Assembly: GCA_963772975.1 (NCBI GenBank)
Contig: CAVYZH010000004.1
Location: 1 to 64,000 of the forward strand
Direction of reading: 5' to 3'
DNA from: AC-32 sp963772975
Lineage (GTDB): Bacteria > Actinomycetota > Thermoleophilia > Gaiellales > Gaiellaceae
DNA: 64,000 nucleotides
Part shown: positions 8,493 to 16,330 of the stretch, piece by piece
Layout of the letters: each line of letters starts with the position of its first letter
Position numbering within the stretch: position 1 is the first letter of the stretch
Position numbers and translations under genes: made by a program
The notes under the pieces: model-generated
Seen by the model: only the letters and a program-made list of their open reading frames with translations
Databases searched by the model: none
Told to the model about the DNA's origin: nothing

Positions 8493-9936
8493 ATGATGCG
8501 TTGCCCGCTTCTCGTGTCCCTTTCGTGCCTGCTCGTTGTATCCGCCGTTCCCGCCCGCGCGGGTCAACGATCGGCTTCAGCTCCTCCGGCCGCCGGCCCC
8601 CGTAAGCCAGGACCCGCTGGTCCGCATGAACGAGGCCGTGGACGCGCTCACCAGGAAAGTCTGGCCCAGCGTGGTGCAGATCCAGGTGAGCAGCTACGGT
8701 GCGCAGGAAGGCGGGCGAGGCGATGCCAGCGTCGTCGTCGGACGGCAGCGGTCGGTTGGTTCCGGATTCGTGATCGACCCGGACGGCTACATCATGACCA
8801 ACGCGCACGTGGTGAACGGTGCGACGAGGGTAGAGGTCGTCCTCCCGGCCGACAACGCGGACGGCACGCTGGCGACGGCGCTGTCGGGCAGAACGTACCT
8901 CGTGAGCGCACGCATCGTCGGCATGGCCGCCGAACTGGATCTGGCGCTGCTGAAGATCGATGGTCAGAAGCTCGCGCCACTGCCCCTGGCGACCTACTCG
9001 CAGGTCCGGCAGGGCGAAACGGTCTTCGCGTTCGGAAGCCCGATCGGCCTGCGCAATAGCCTGACGCACGGGCTGGTGTCCGCGGTGGCGAGGCAGGTCG
9101 ATCCCGATTCGCCGCAGATTTACATCCAGACGGACGCGCCCATCAACCCGGGAAATTCCGGTGGCCCGCTGGTCAACATCCGCGGGGAAGTGGTCGGCAT
9201 CAACACGTTCATCGTGTCGCAGTCCGGAGGTAACGAAGGCCTGGGGTTCGCGATTCCGAGCGCGACGGTCAGAACCGTGTTCCGCCAGCTCAAGCAGTAC
9301 GGTCAGCTGCGGCGCCAGGAGGTCGGCATCAGCATGCAGACCATCACGACGGGAATGGCGGCGGCGCTCGGCCTCGTGAGAAATTACGGCGTCATCGTGT
9401 CCGACGTCTGGCCCGGCGGCCCGGCGGAGAAGGCCGGCGTGAAGATCGGCGACATCCTCGTGTCGGTCGATGGCCAGCCGGCCGACAATCTGCCGACCAT
9501 CACCTACAACTTCCGGCTCAGGGACTCCACCGACAACGTGCAGCTGGTCGTGCTCAGGGGAGCGACACAGCAGAGCCTGAGCATCGCTCCCGTCGAGGTA
9601 CGGAGCGGCCTGGAGGATGTGTCCGCGGCGGCCGATCCCGAGAAGGGCCTGGTGCCCCGGCTCGGGATCCTGGGCATTGAAATCGATCAGCGGGTCGCCG
9701 CCGTCGCGACAGGGCTCAGGGACGCGTTCGGCATCATCGTCGTCGCTCGCTCGGCGGGGTCCGCGAGCGATGTGCCGCTGCAGCCCAAGGACATCATTCG
9801 CAGCCTGAACAACCGGCAGATGCTGACGCTGCAGGCTCTCAGGGACGCCGTGGGTGCGCTGATGCCCGGATCGCCAGTCACCCTGCAGATTCAACGCGAC
9901 GGGAAGCTGACGTACGTCTCCTTCACGCTCGAATAA
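8493..9936 (+). CDS. HtrA/DegP-type S1C serine protease with two PDZ domains (frameshift in signal region)
   Basis: An AAGGAG site at 8482-8487 precedes the ATG at 8493, which starts a signal peptide ending near VPARA. A one-base indel at about 8561-8563 then shifts to the frame that encodes the mature protease; a start at 8536 would lose the signal. The catalytic triad is complete: His in IMTNAHVVNGA, Asp in AAELDLALLKID, and Ser in INPGNSGGPL. Two PDZ modules follow, the first around VSDVWPGGPAEKAGVKIGD and the second from LGILGIEIDQRV to the C-terminus. HtrA proteins degrade or hold misfolded proteins in the cell envelope. The second PDZ is degenerate in its ligand loop. The remaining length is typical of DegP/DegQ. 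Confidence 0.85.
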
Positions 9937-10059
9937 TCCGCTGTCGTGGCTATCCCGCGGCGAATAGAGTACAGTCGCGTCACGGCATTCCTGCCTCTGC
10001 TGCCTGATTCTTGCCTGCGCTAGGCCAGTCTCGCATCAGCGTTCATCGTCCGGAAGCGG

Positions 10060-10302
10060 GTGCGACGAAGCAATCCGCCTATGACGAAGCCACTCCAGAC
10101 GCGACGTGTCAAAGAAGCGCTCGCACGTGTCCGGAATCTGTTCGTGGACCCCGGCGCCAGACTGACCACCGCTGACGCCGCGCAGATGGCAGGCCTCGAC
10201 AGGCAGGTGTGCGGCGCATTGCTGCAGAACCTCGTTGAAGCGGGCTTTCTCGAGCAGCGCCTGCGGGGCGTGTTCGTCCGCAGTCCGTCGGCTTCGCACT
10301 AA
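10060..10302 (+). CDS. Small winged-helix-like protein
   Basis: The protein has 80 residues from the GTG at 10060, or 73 from the ATG at 10081 (MTKPLQ), which I think equally likely. The sequence RLTTADAAQMAGLDRQVCGALLQNLVEAGFLEQRLRGVFVR has the spacing of a winged helix-turn-helix: a helix, a turn, a recognition helix, then a beta-wing. It could bind DNA, perhaps as a local regulator of the small iron-sulphur gene cluster that follows, but no partner domain or operator is visible. No strong ribosome binding site is seen. Confidence 0.5.
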   Translation: MRRSNPPMTKPLQTRRVKEALARVRNLFVDPGARLTTADAAQMAGLDRQVCGALLQNLVEAGFLEQRLRGVFVRSPSASH

Positions 10303-10341
10303 CCGACCACGGTCACAATATCGTTCAGAAGGAGCATCATC

Positions 10342-10524
10342 ATGAGTGGAAGTCTGCACCCCACGGAAACCCATCGACGCCGGCACCGCAAAGAGAAGCG
10401 CAACAAGCTGCGCGCGCAGCTTGCGACAGCGCCGGCGGCCGGGCGCGCCGCGATCGAAGCGAAGCTGCAGAAGACGTATGTGCTCGGCTCCGGGCCGCAG
10501 CCGTCCAAGGGAACGGAATCATGA
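10342..10524 (+). CDS. Small basic protein, conserved hypothetical
   Basis: The protein has 60 residues and follows a good ribosome binding site (AGAAGGAG). It is strongly basic at the N-terminus (HRRRHRKEKRNKLRAQL), followed by an Ala-rich helix and a short tail (QKTYVLGSG). The RRRHRKEKRNKLR stretch resembles the small DUF6800-type proteins of planctomycetes and acidobacteria, but I am not sure of the family. Its stop overlaps the start of the iron-sulphur carrier gene by 4 bases (ATGA at 10521-10524), so the two are probably translated together. Confidence 0.6.
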   Translation: MSGSLHPTETHRRRHRKEKRNKLRAQLATAPAAGRAAIEAKLQKTYVLGSGPQPSKGTES

Positions 10525-10850
10525 TTAACGTATCCGAAACGGCGGCGTCGAAAATCAACGAACTGCTGGTCGAAGAACAGAAGGCAGGCGGCGGCTTGCG
10601 GGTGTTCGTGCAGGGCGGCGGCTGCTCGGGATTCCAGTACGGGATGATGATCGAAGAGAACGGCCAGGGCGCGGCCGATCAGGTCTTCGAGTCCCACGGC
10701 GTGAAGTTGTTCGTGGACCCGATCAGCATCCAGTATCTGAAGAACGCCGAGGTCGACTTCGTCGACACGGTAACGGGCGGCGGGTTCACGATCAAGAACC
10801 CCAACGCCAAGTCGACCTGCGGATGCGGGTCGTCCTTCTCGACCGAGTAG
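10521..10850 (+). CDS. erpA: Iron-sulphur cluster insertion protein, ErpA/IscA (A-type carrier)
   Basis: The protein has 109 residues, the usual length for A-type carriers. The three cluster-binding cysteines are at residue 35 (GGGCSGFQYG) and residues 100 and 102 (STCGCGSSF). The conserved core strand GGGFTIKNPNA lies just before the last pair. A-type proteins receive Fe-S clusters from the ISC or SUF scaffold and pass them to apo-enzymes. The glycine-rich GGGCSGFQY and the absence of an NfuA domain favour ErpA over SufA, though the choice of symbol is not certain. It is translationally coupled to the small basic gene before it. Confidence 0.9.
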   Translation: MINVSETAASKINELLVEEQKAGGGLRVFVQGGGCSGFQYGMMIEENGQGAADQVFESHGVKLFVDPISIQYLKNAEVDFVDTVTGGGFTIKNPNAKSTCGCGSSFSTE

Positions 10851-10856
10851 GGCGCG

Positions 10857-11063
10857 ATGATCACGCTCGACACCGAGGATCTCAACGACCATCAATCGCG
10901 ATTACTCGATGTGCTCTGTGAGGAATTTGAAGCGGCGCCACTTCTCGATGCCGCGAACGGCCCAGGCCTCTATCACAGCCTTCGCACGCACCTCACCGCA
11001 GCCGGGGCCACCGACGGCGATTTCGAGTTCCTGACAGGGCAGCTTGCCCGCCTCGATCATTGA
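10857..11063 (+). CDS. Small acidic protein downstream of ErpA, unknown
   Basis: The protein has 68 residues and starts 6 bases after the erpA stop, so it is in the same transcript. It is acidic and helical (EDLNDHQSRLLDVLCEEFEAAPLL; DGDFEFLTGQLARLDH, each shown in part). I recognise no domain. The position suggests a role linked to iron-sulphur supply, but nothing in the sequence proves this. It is the last gene I can assign with confidence to the acidobacterial-like block. Confidence 0.5.
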   Translation: MITLDTEDLNDHQSRLLDVLCEEFEAAPLLDAANGPGLYHSLRTHLTAAGATDGDFEFLTGQLARLDH

Positions 11064-11569
11064 ATCGGGCAACCCGTTTGCGCCCAGGCAAAAGATCGCG
11101 CAATTGAAGTTGATTTCAGAGATGTTTGCCCTGCGGGATTTTCATCTTGTCGTCTTGTTAGCCTTGCTTTTGTGCGAGAAGGATGCAGTGAGCGCGGCAG
11201 TGAAGGCCCGAGCGAGGCGGAGTAGGTTCTCTCTGCCCGACCCAAGTAGGACCGGCTGGCGGCCGATCGAGATGCTCGCCGCAGCCGCCGCCAAACTTTC
11301 GTCCGCCGGCGGAAGACCTTCGACCAAAGCGAATTGCTTCAACACGGCAAAGTCCATGCTCTGGAACGTACGGTTCTCGTGACCCGCGGACAGGCGCTTG
11401 CGACGGTATTGGCACAGGAATGTTCCAGTTCCGTATCACGATTTGCCATAACAGGCTCGGTGCTGCGCTATCTCCACTCAGGTTGGCGGCAAGATCGTCT
11501 CCAGAAGCGCCTCCAGCTCATGGCAACGGCGAGCGTTAACTCAGCGCCGGACTGAAGGAGGAACTACGA
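11064..11569. other. Intergenic junction region, no convincing gene
   Basis: These 506 bases lie between the acidobacterial-like block and the restriction island. They are noticeably richer in A and T (for example TTGAAGTTGATTTCAGAGATG) than either side. A minus-strand frame of 71 codons at 11142-11357 (MDFAVLKQFALVEG...) looks protein-like but has no ribosome binding site or known relative, and I do not call it a gene. If the window is a chimera, the join is most likely here or near 15.8-16.2 kb. Confidence 0.4.
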
Positions 11570-12778
11570 CTAACCAAAGATGGCTTCGAGTGCCGGCTTA
11601 AGCATGTCCGGCGTGCAAAGCCGCATGTCGCTCTCGGATGCCGCGCACAGCTCGGCACCCCATGCGATGCCCAAGCCATACGGACCGTCGTTCGTGTTGA
11701 GCACGGGCGAGAACGCCATCCGGTACGCGAGAAGATCGTAAGCAGCCGCACGCGCCGACCTCTTCACGCTTCGATGGCCTCCCTTGACTTCAACGAGAAG
11801 CCACCGATCAGGAGTCCCGTTGCGCATCCGGCGAAGGACGAGGTCCGGTATGAGGCCACCTGGCTCGACTGCATGACTTCGCTGTACGTCGCGGTAAAGA
11901 GAGCCGGCACTGAGTCTTTGAGGCGTTGCCTGATACGTCACCTCTAGTGTGTCCGACTCGCGCTTCCCGGCGATGCGGAGAGAGCCCTGAAACAGTCGGA
12001 GGCGATCGAGCTTCCAACCAATCTGCTTCAGCGCGTCCAGAATTGCGAACGTACAAACGAGCTCAAAGAGGGTCGGATCGTCGCGTGTCACAAGGCCGTG
12101 CTTCGCAACGGCGTCCTGAATGGCTGTCCGATCTAGAACCCCGATCAGTTCGTGGTACCGATCAAAGGCGTTGAGCACAACCTGGTAGCGACGCCGAAAG
12201 CGGCCGGCCCGAACACGTGAAACGAGCTTTGGTGTTATTGGCCTGCGATCGACCTCCGCGAGCATCCGGCTCTTCCGCCACCGTTCTGCCTGTCCGACAT
12301 GGGCACTAACGACGCGACCTGCAACTTCACTGGTTGATCGATGCCACCCGCTCAGGCGCCCGAGGCGAACGGCCTCGTCCAGAAGAAAGACGAGTAGCTC
12401 GTTCTCAGGCGTCTGGTAGGCACGGCGCGAGGGCGCAGTTACGTAAAGGTGAGGCAAGCCGGTTGCGTTTCGAAGCCCGATCGTCCGCGCCCACTGAATT
12501 GACCCTCGGATCCGGTCAAGACTCCACTCCTCCTCATGCAAGGTCGTCGTAGCGAGCCGGCGCAAGAGGAAGGGCATCGCTTCGAGTAGCTGTCGTAACT
12601 CCTTGCTGGTCAGAAACTGGAGCCCCCCGATTGCTCGTAGATCGCTCGCAGGCATCTGTAGGAGCGCGGCGGCCTCGAGGAGCTGATCCTCCGACGTTGA
12701 TGCCTGCGTCAGGTAGCGCCAAATATCGGCGCGGATCCGTTCGATGAGCTCATCTCGCCGCCAAGGCAGCGTGCGCAC
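11570..12778 (-). CDS. McrC-like PD-(D/E)xK nuclease subunit of a type IV restriction system
   Basis: The protein has 402 residues. The C-terminal third carries a PD-(D/E)xK nuclease core: Asp312 in GGLIPDLVLRR, and Glu330 and Lys332 in LLVEVKGG, followed by a YDLLAYR helix, the arrangement seen in McrC. The middle contains APSRRAYQTPENELLVFLLDEA, the conserved block that precedes the nuclease in DUF2357/McrC-type proteins. It lies 2 bases downstream of the McrB-like ATPase gene on the same strand. In known systems McrC docks on the McrB hexamer, stimulates its GTPase or ATPase and cuts DNA that carries modified bases. All three catalytic residues are present, so it should be active. Confidence 0.8.
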   Translation of the reverse strand: MRTLPWRRDELIERIRADIWRYLTQASTSEDQLLEAAALLQMPASDLRAIGGLQFLTSKELRQLLEAMPFLLRRLATTTLHEEEWSLDRIRGSIQWARTIGLRNATGLPHLYVTAPSRRAYQTPENELLVFLLDEAVRLGRLSGWHRSTSEVAGRVVSAHVGQAERWRKSRMLAEVDRRPITPKLVSRVRAGRFRRRYQVVLNAFDRYHELIGVLDRTAIQDAVAKHGLVTRDDPTLFELVCTFAILDALKQIGWKLDRLRLFQGSLRIAGKRESDTLEVTYQATPQRLSAGSLYRDVQRSHAVEPGGLIPDLVLRRMRNGTPDRWLLVEVKGGHRSVKRSARAAAYDLLAYRMAFSPVLNTNDGPYGLGIAWGAELCAASESDMRLCTPDMLKPALEAIFG

Positions 12779-12780
12779 AT

Positions 12781-15447
12781 CTACTCCTGAACGACCTGCG
12801 CGTCATCGGGGACGACCTCAAGCTCCTCTTCCTCGTCCTGCAAAGAACCGGTAGCGCTGATCTCGAGCCCGAGCACCGCATTGAGTGTCTTGCGAAGTCG
12901 ATCCACGTTTGATGCGCCTACCAGGGGCTTTAGAGCGGTCCAGAGGTTTTCGCCCGTTGCTTGATCGATCCCCTCGAACTGCGGCAGCAGGTAGCTGTAG
13001 AAGGCCTCGAAGGCGAGCTGTTGATCGTCAGATGGCTCCTGCGCACGACGGACAACGAGGAATCGCGTCATGTCCATGTAGAGGGCCGGTCCAAGGTCTT
13101 TGAACTTGCGAAGCGGGTAGAAGCGCATCGCCAGCTCGGCAGCCGCAGTATCGGAGCCGGCGCTTCGACGAACAAGTGCCTCGAAGTCTGGATCTGGCGG
13201 AGCGGGAACCTCGATGAAGGCGAAGCGACGCATGAGCGCAAAGGACATTTCGAATAGCAGCGACTTGTCGAAGACGTTCATGGTCGCGATCACGCGCCAG
13301 CTCTCTGGGATCCGAATGACGTCGGCTCCGTCAGGCACTGATGCTCCCTGCGGCGCAAGGACGAGACGTCCAGCGTTTCCCTCGCGCTGGTAGGGGAGTT
13401 GGACGGCCTGCCCGGATAGCACTGTGAAGAGCTGACCGAAGGCGCGGTCAAAGTTCGAGCGATTGAGCTCGTCGATCACAAGCCATTGGTTTCGTTCAAT
13501 CGCCTCAAGGAAGTGGCCAGGAGCAAACGTAAGAAGCCCCTCGCGGGTTGGCTTTAGACCGCCAATCGTCTCGTAGGTGGTCCAATCGGCGGTCGCCGTC
13601 GTGAGCACGTGGCCAGAGCAGAGGCCCGCCTCCGTCGCAGCCTCAGCCACGGCTTCGGCGAGCGTGGTCTTTGCAGTACCCGGGGGACCGGTGAAAACGA
13701 TGTGCTTCCCGCTCTCAAGAGCGGCGAAGGTGCCGGCGTAGGTGGCTTCCTCGATGAGGAGCCTACGGGGTTCCCGGGTCGCAGCCCGCACGATCGATTC
13801 GACTGTGAATGGGAATGTTGCTTTCACCGACGCACGCCGCAGTAGCTCATCGAACTGGTCGCGAGTGATCTCGACGATAGACATCTGAGCGTTGGGGCGT
13901 GGGTCGTACTCGGAGGACGGAACGGGTCGTGGGAAGGGTTCGTAGTCCTCGAGCAGTGCCCGGAAGTGTCGCTCGCCGTTCTCGTTCTCTTCCTGAACCT
14001 CCGCTATCCGGCCATGACCGAAGTACGACTTTGCGGTTTCGCCACCTCCTGATCCAGGACGGTAGTAGACGAAGCGAGAGCCAGCACTCTGGGAAAGTTG
14101 TTTCCAAGACCCCGATGCCTTGGGCGTGAAGTGGTAGACACGCGCTTCTTCATCCCACTCATAGCCGCCATCGGTGTGCTGCTGAAGCACGAAGTAACCG
14201 ACCGGTCCCCGAGTGTCTCCTTTACCGAGTAACTCGCGGAGACGCGACTCTTGGTTCGGTGGAATTGGATACACCGTTCCGCGAGGGGCACGGATGACGT
14301 GAAGGTCCTTGAGGACGGGATCGGTACGGAGGACGGAGCGCAGAAGCGGCTGATCGAGCACACGGTCGAGGGCGATCCTCACCCGCGGCTGGACTCCCGC
14401 GAATTGTTGGCTCTTCCAATAGCGCGCCTCCGCCGGATCTGGCGCCGCGTCGTATGGCTCGGTGACCACAGAGCCAACGGCCACGATGCCGCCGGTCTGC
14501 GAGCCAGACCGCCAGATGTAAGCCCGGTCACCAGAATGCACCTCTGTGCTGGGGTAACGCTTAACCGTCCACTCGATTGAGTCGAGCGATGCAAGGGCTG
14601 TATCGAGCTCGAAGTAGTCCGGATTTCCCTGAAACAGCCAAGCGCGACTTCCTGTCGAAGCTTCGCCGTTGGTGGGTACGGCGTCCCAACGCGGTCGCAC
14701 GTCATCGTCCCAGAACATGAAGATGCGGCCGTACTCCTCGTTCAGAGCCGCCCGTATCTCTGCGAGTTGACGATCGACGTCTGGCGAATCCGTCTGCACG
14801 TACTCGGCAAACGCCCCGGCGATGCTCTTCTTCGTTCCTTCTGAGGTGATCGGCTCGAAGGCCTCCGGATGTACAAGGTTGAGCAGCGCCGCGCGTTGGC
14901 TTTGTGCGGCTCGCGCCGGCAGGTCGAAGGAAAAACGCTTGAACGCCCACGGATCCGAGAGGAGCGCCTCGCGATCGGTCGCGTCCAGCGCCTTCCACGC
15001 CTTGATGAACTCGAGCAAGTAGAAGAGCTGGAAGGGACGGTAGGTCTTGAACGCGACTCCCGCTGAGGCGATCCCGTGATCGAGTGCGGCTGCCAAGCCA
15101 GCTGGGATCTGGACTCGATCGGGAGACCAGCTAAGAACAGTGTCGATGAGTGTTCGTTTGTGCCCACCGCTGATGTCGGCGGCTGCGAGGAGGTGCACAT
15201 AAAGAAGCTCGGCCGCCAGCTGCATCGTCCTCGCGGGCGCGCCAGCAAGTTGGTCGCGGAACTTCTCCTCAAAGTGTCTCTTGCTTTCGTCAGGCTGCTC
15301 GACAAAGCGGCGGTAGAGGTCATCGATCACCGGTGCCGACCAGATGGCGACTCCAGAAGTGAAGAGCGAATCGTCGGTGCGAAGGGCTACGTCGACCCAG
15401 CGCTCTGCTGCCTCGTAGACAGCCTCTGCATTTGCCAGCCTTGGCAT
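12781..15447 (-). CDS. McrB-like AAA+ ATPase with two PUA/EVE-type reader domains
   Basis: The protein has 888 residues. Residues 1-240 form a helical N-terminal domain I do not recognise. Residues about 267-385 match an EVE-type PUA domain (AWLFQGNPDYFELD; SGDRAYIWRSGSQTGGIVAVG), and residues about 415-505 look like a second reader of the same fold, ending in YFGHGRIAEV. Residues 560-800 are an McrB-type AAA+ motor with Walker A GPPGTAKTT at 587-595, Walker B LVIDE at 656-660, the sensor VIATMNVFD and an arginine pair in ALMRRFAF at 740-741. EVE and related domains bind 5-methylcytosine or other modified bases. The protein should therefore recognise modified DNA and drive the McrC-like nuclease. 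The start ATG lies 6 bases after the stop of the fragment upstream. Confidence 0.85.
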   Translation of the reverse strand: MPRLANAEAVYEAAERWVDVALRTDDSLFTSGVAIWSAPVIDDLYRRFVEQPDESKRHFEEKFRDQLAGAPARTMQLAAELLYVHLLAAADISGGHKRTLIDTVLSWSPDRVQIPAGLAAALDHGIASAGVAFKTYRPFQLFYLLEFIKAWKALDATDREALLSDPWAFKRFSFDLPARAAQSQRAALLNLVHPEAFEPITSEGTKKSIAGAFAEYVQTDSPDVDRQLAEIRAALNEEYGRIFMFWDDDVRPRWDAVPTNGEASTGSRAWLFQGNPDYFELDTALASLDSIEWTVKRYPSTEVHSGDRAYIWRSGSQTGGIVAVGSVVTEPYDAAPDPAEARYWKSQQFAGVQPRVRIALDRVLDQPLLRSVLRTDPVLKDLHVIRAPRGTVYPIPPNQESRLRELLGKGDTRGPVGYFVLQQHTDGGYEWDEEARVYHFTPKASGSWKQLSQSAGSRFVYYRPGSGGGETAKSYFGHGRIAEVQEENENGERHFRALLEDYEPFPRPVPSSEYDPRPNAQMSIVEITRDQFDELLRRASVKATFPFTVESIVRAATREPRRLLIEEATYAGTFAALESGKHIVFTGPPGTAKTTLAEAVAEAATEAGLCSGHVLTTATADWTTYETIGGLKPTREGLLTFAPGHFLEAIERNQWLVIDELNRSNFDRAFGQLFTVLSGQAVQLPYQREGNAGRLVLAPQGASVPDGADVIRIPESWRVIATMNVFDKSLLFEMSFALMRRFAFIEVPAPPDPDFEALVRRSAGSDTAAAELAMRFYPLRKFKDLGPALYMDMTRFLVVRRAQEPSDDQQLAFEAFYSYLLPQFEGIDQATGENLWTALKPLVGASNVDRLRKTLNAVLGLEISATGSLQDEEEELEVVPDDAQVVQE

Positions 15448-15453
15448 CTCAGG

Positions 15454-15827
15454 TCAGGCGGAGGTCGATGCCAGAGCAAGAAGGGCGTGCTGAGGCTCAT
15501 CTGCTTGGACGGCCGAGATGTGGTCAATCATTCGGTGCCGCGCAGAGAAGAAGAAGCCCTCGCACTGATCGATAACGCCGCAGTGCAGACACTCAGGGTG
15601 GTACTCGTTCTTGCATCGCTCATCGACCGCACGGCAAATGGCCACACCTCGCGGTCGATCAGGCACAACTGATGGTTGTAAATGGGAACCTTCACATTCG
15701 TCGCGTCCGGGTTTGGTCGACTCCTATAACCCCAATGGTTCTGGTGGTCGCATCGGATTGTAGGAAGAATGAAGGCCGCGGACCCGACGTGTTGCTGCCG
15801 GGCCAGAGAGTGAACCGGGGCAGTCAA
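15454..15827 (-). pseudogene. C-terminal remnant of a radical SAM enzyme resembling HxsC
   Basis: Two frames together give a coherent protein end. The first (about 15827 down to 15616) reads VKVPIYNHQLCLIDREVWPFAVRSMSD. The second (about 15614 to 15454) reads CKNEYHPECLHCGVIDQCEGFFFSARHR. They meet at one missing base near 15614. The pattern of an IYN-x3-LC strand, a WPFA-x4-SD-x-KN helix and a C-x2-C-x5-C cluster before GFF matches my memory of the C-terminus of HxsC, the maturase of His-Xaa-Ser repeat peptides. No CxxxCxxC radical SAM motif is present, so this is only the last 85 or so residues. The upstream sequence shows no matching enzyme body, so the gene is truncated. It is 6 bases from the McrB-like gene. 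Confidence 0.45.
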
Positions 15828-15859
15828 CCGTAGAAGGGTGATGGATCAACCAGCCCGCC

Positions 15860-16162
15860 CTCGCCGATAGTGAGGCCATCAACCGAGCGCGCCCCATGCG
15901 GCGGGTGCGACCTCGGAAGACACGACGGGCCTCAATGCGGCGAGGCCTTGCGACTTACCTGCGGCTCTCCTCTACGGAGGGAACTGGAAGCGGGGCCGGG
16001 CGGCGGCCTCGCTTCTTGTTGTCCGGAGATAACCCCCTTCAAGGGGAGGACACAGCCGCCGGCTCGACCCAATATGCGACTGCGCTTGACCGGCCGCCTG
16101 GGCCGCAGAGACGGACGGGAAGCGCAAAGCACAGGGCGGCCGACGGGCCGCCCTTTCTTTTT
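15860..16162 (+). ncRNA. Candidate structured RNA ending in an intrinsic terminator
   Basis: A strong + strand terminator at 16133-16162 has no + strand coding gene in front of it, which suggests that a non-coding transcript ends here. Stable helices are visible: 15990-15998 with 16004-16012 (9 pairs, one G-U), TGTCC at 16020-16024 with GGACA at 16048-16052, and CCCCTTCAAGGGG nested inside at 16034-16046. I compared it by eye with RNase P RNA, tmRNA and SRP RNA and found none of their conserved cores. The 5' end is a guess. It may also be the leader of the lysine-rich microprotein gene that follows. Confidence 0.3.
16133..16162 (+). terminator. Intrinsic terminator
   Basis: The stem AGGGCGGCC (16133-16141) pairs perfectly with GGCCGCCCT (16146-16154) around a GACG loop and is followed by the T-rich run TTTCTTTTT. 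It reads on the + strand only. Confidence 0.8.
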
Positions 16163-16192
16163 GCCGTCGGGCTCTTGGCGTAGGCTGGCCCC

Positions 16193-16306
16193 ATGAAGGG
16201 ACAAGAGAAGCCCAAGAAGCTCGACAAGAAGGTCGCGCAGAAGTCGCTCAAAGAGAAGCGCGCCGAGAAGCGCGCGAAGAAGCGCGGCAGCACCTTCACC
16301 GGCTAG
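16193..16306 (+). CDS. Lysine/arginine-rich microprotein
   Basis: This small gene encodes 37 residues, too short for a usual gene caller. The sequence is almost wholly Lys, Arg, Glu, Ala and Gln (KKLDKKVAQKSLKEKRAEKR) and ends STFTG. Short proteins of this composition (K-x-S-L-K-E-K-R-A-E-K-R-A-K-K) are common in actinobacteria and I regard this as a real member. A single charged helix that binds nucleic acid is plausible but not shown. It sits 30 bases after the terminator and is the first gene of the high-GC block. Confidence 0.6.
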   Translation: MKGQEKPKKLDKKVAQKSLKEKRAEKRAKKRGSTFTG

Positions 16307-16330
16307 CTGTCGGCCGTGCCCCGGTGCGGG

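Noticed and set aside
8374..9894. 506-codon minus-strand frame opposite the HtrA gene
   Set aside because: Composition is His/Arg/Asp-rich with no recognised domain; the + strand has complete protease motifs.
11142..11357. 71-codon minus-strand frame in the junction region
   Set aside because: No ribosome binding site and no recognisable family, although the residue composition is protein-like.
15860..16162. RNase P RNA, tmRNA or SRP RNA in the structured region
   Set aside because: None of the conserved core sequences of these RNAs could be found by eye.
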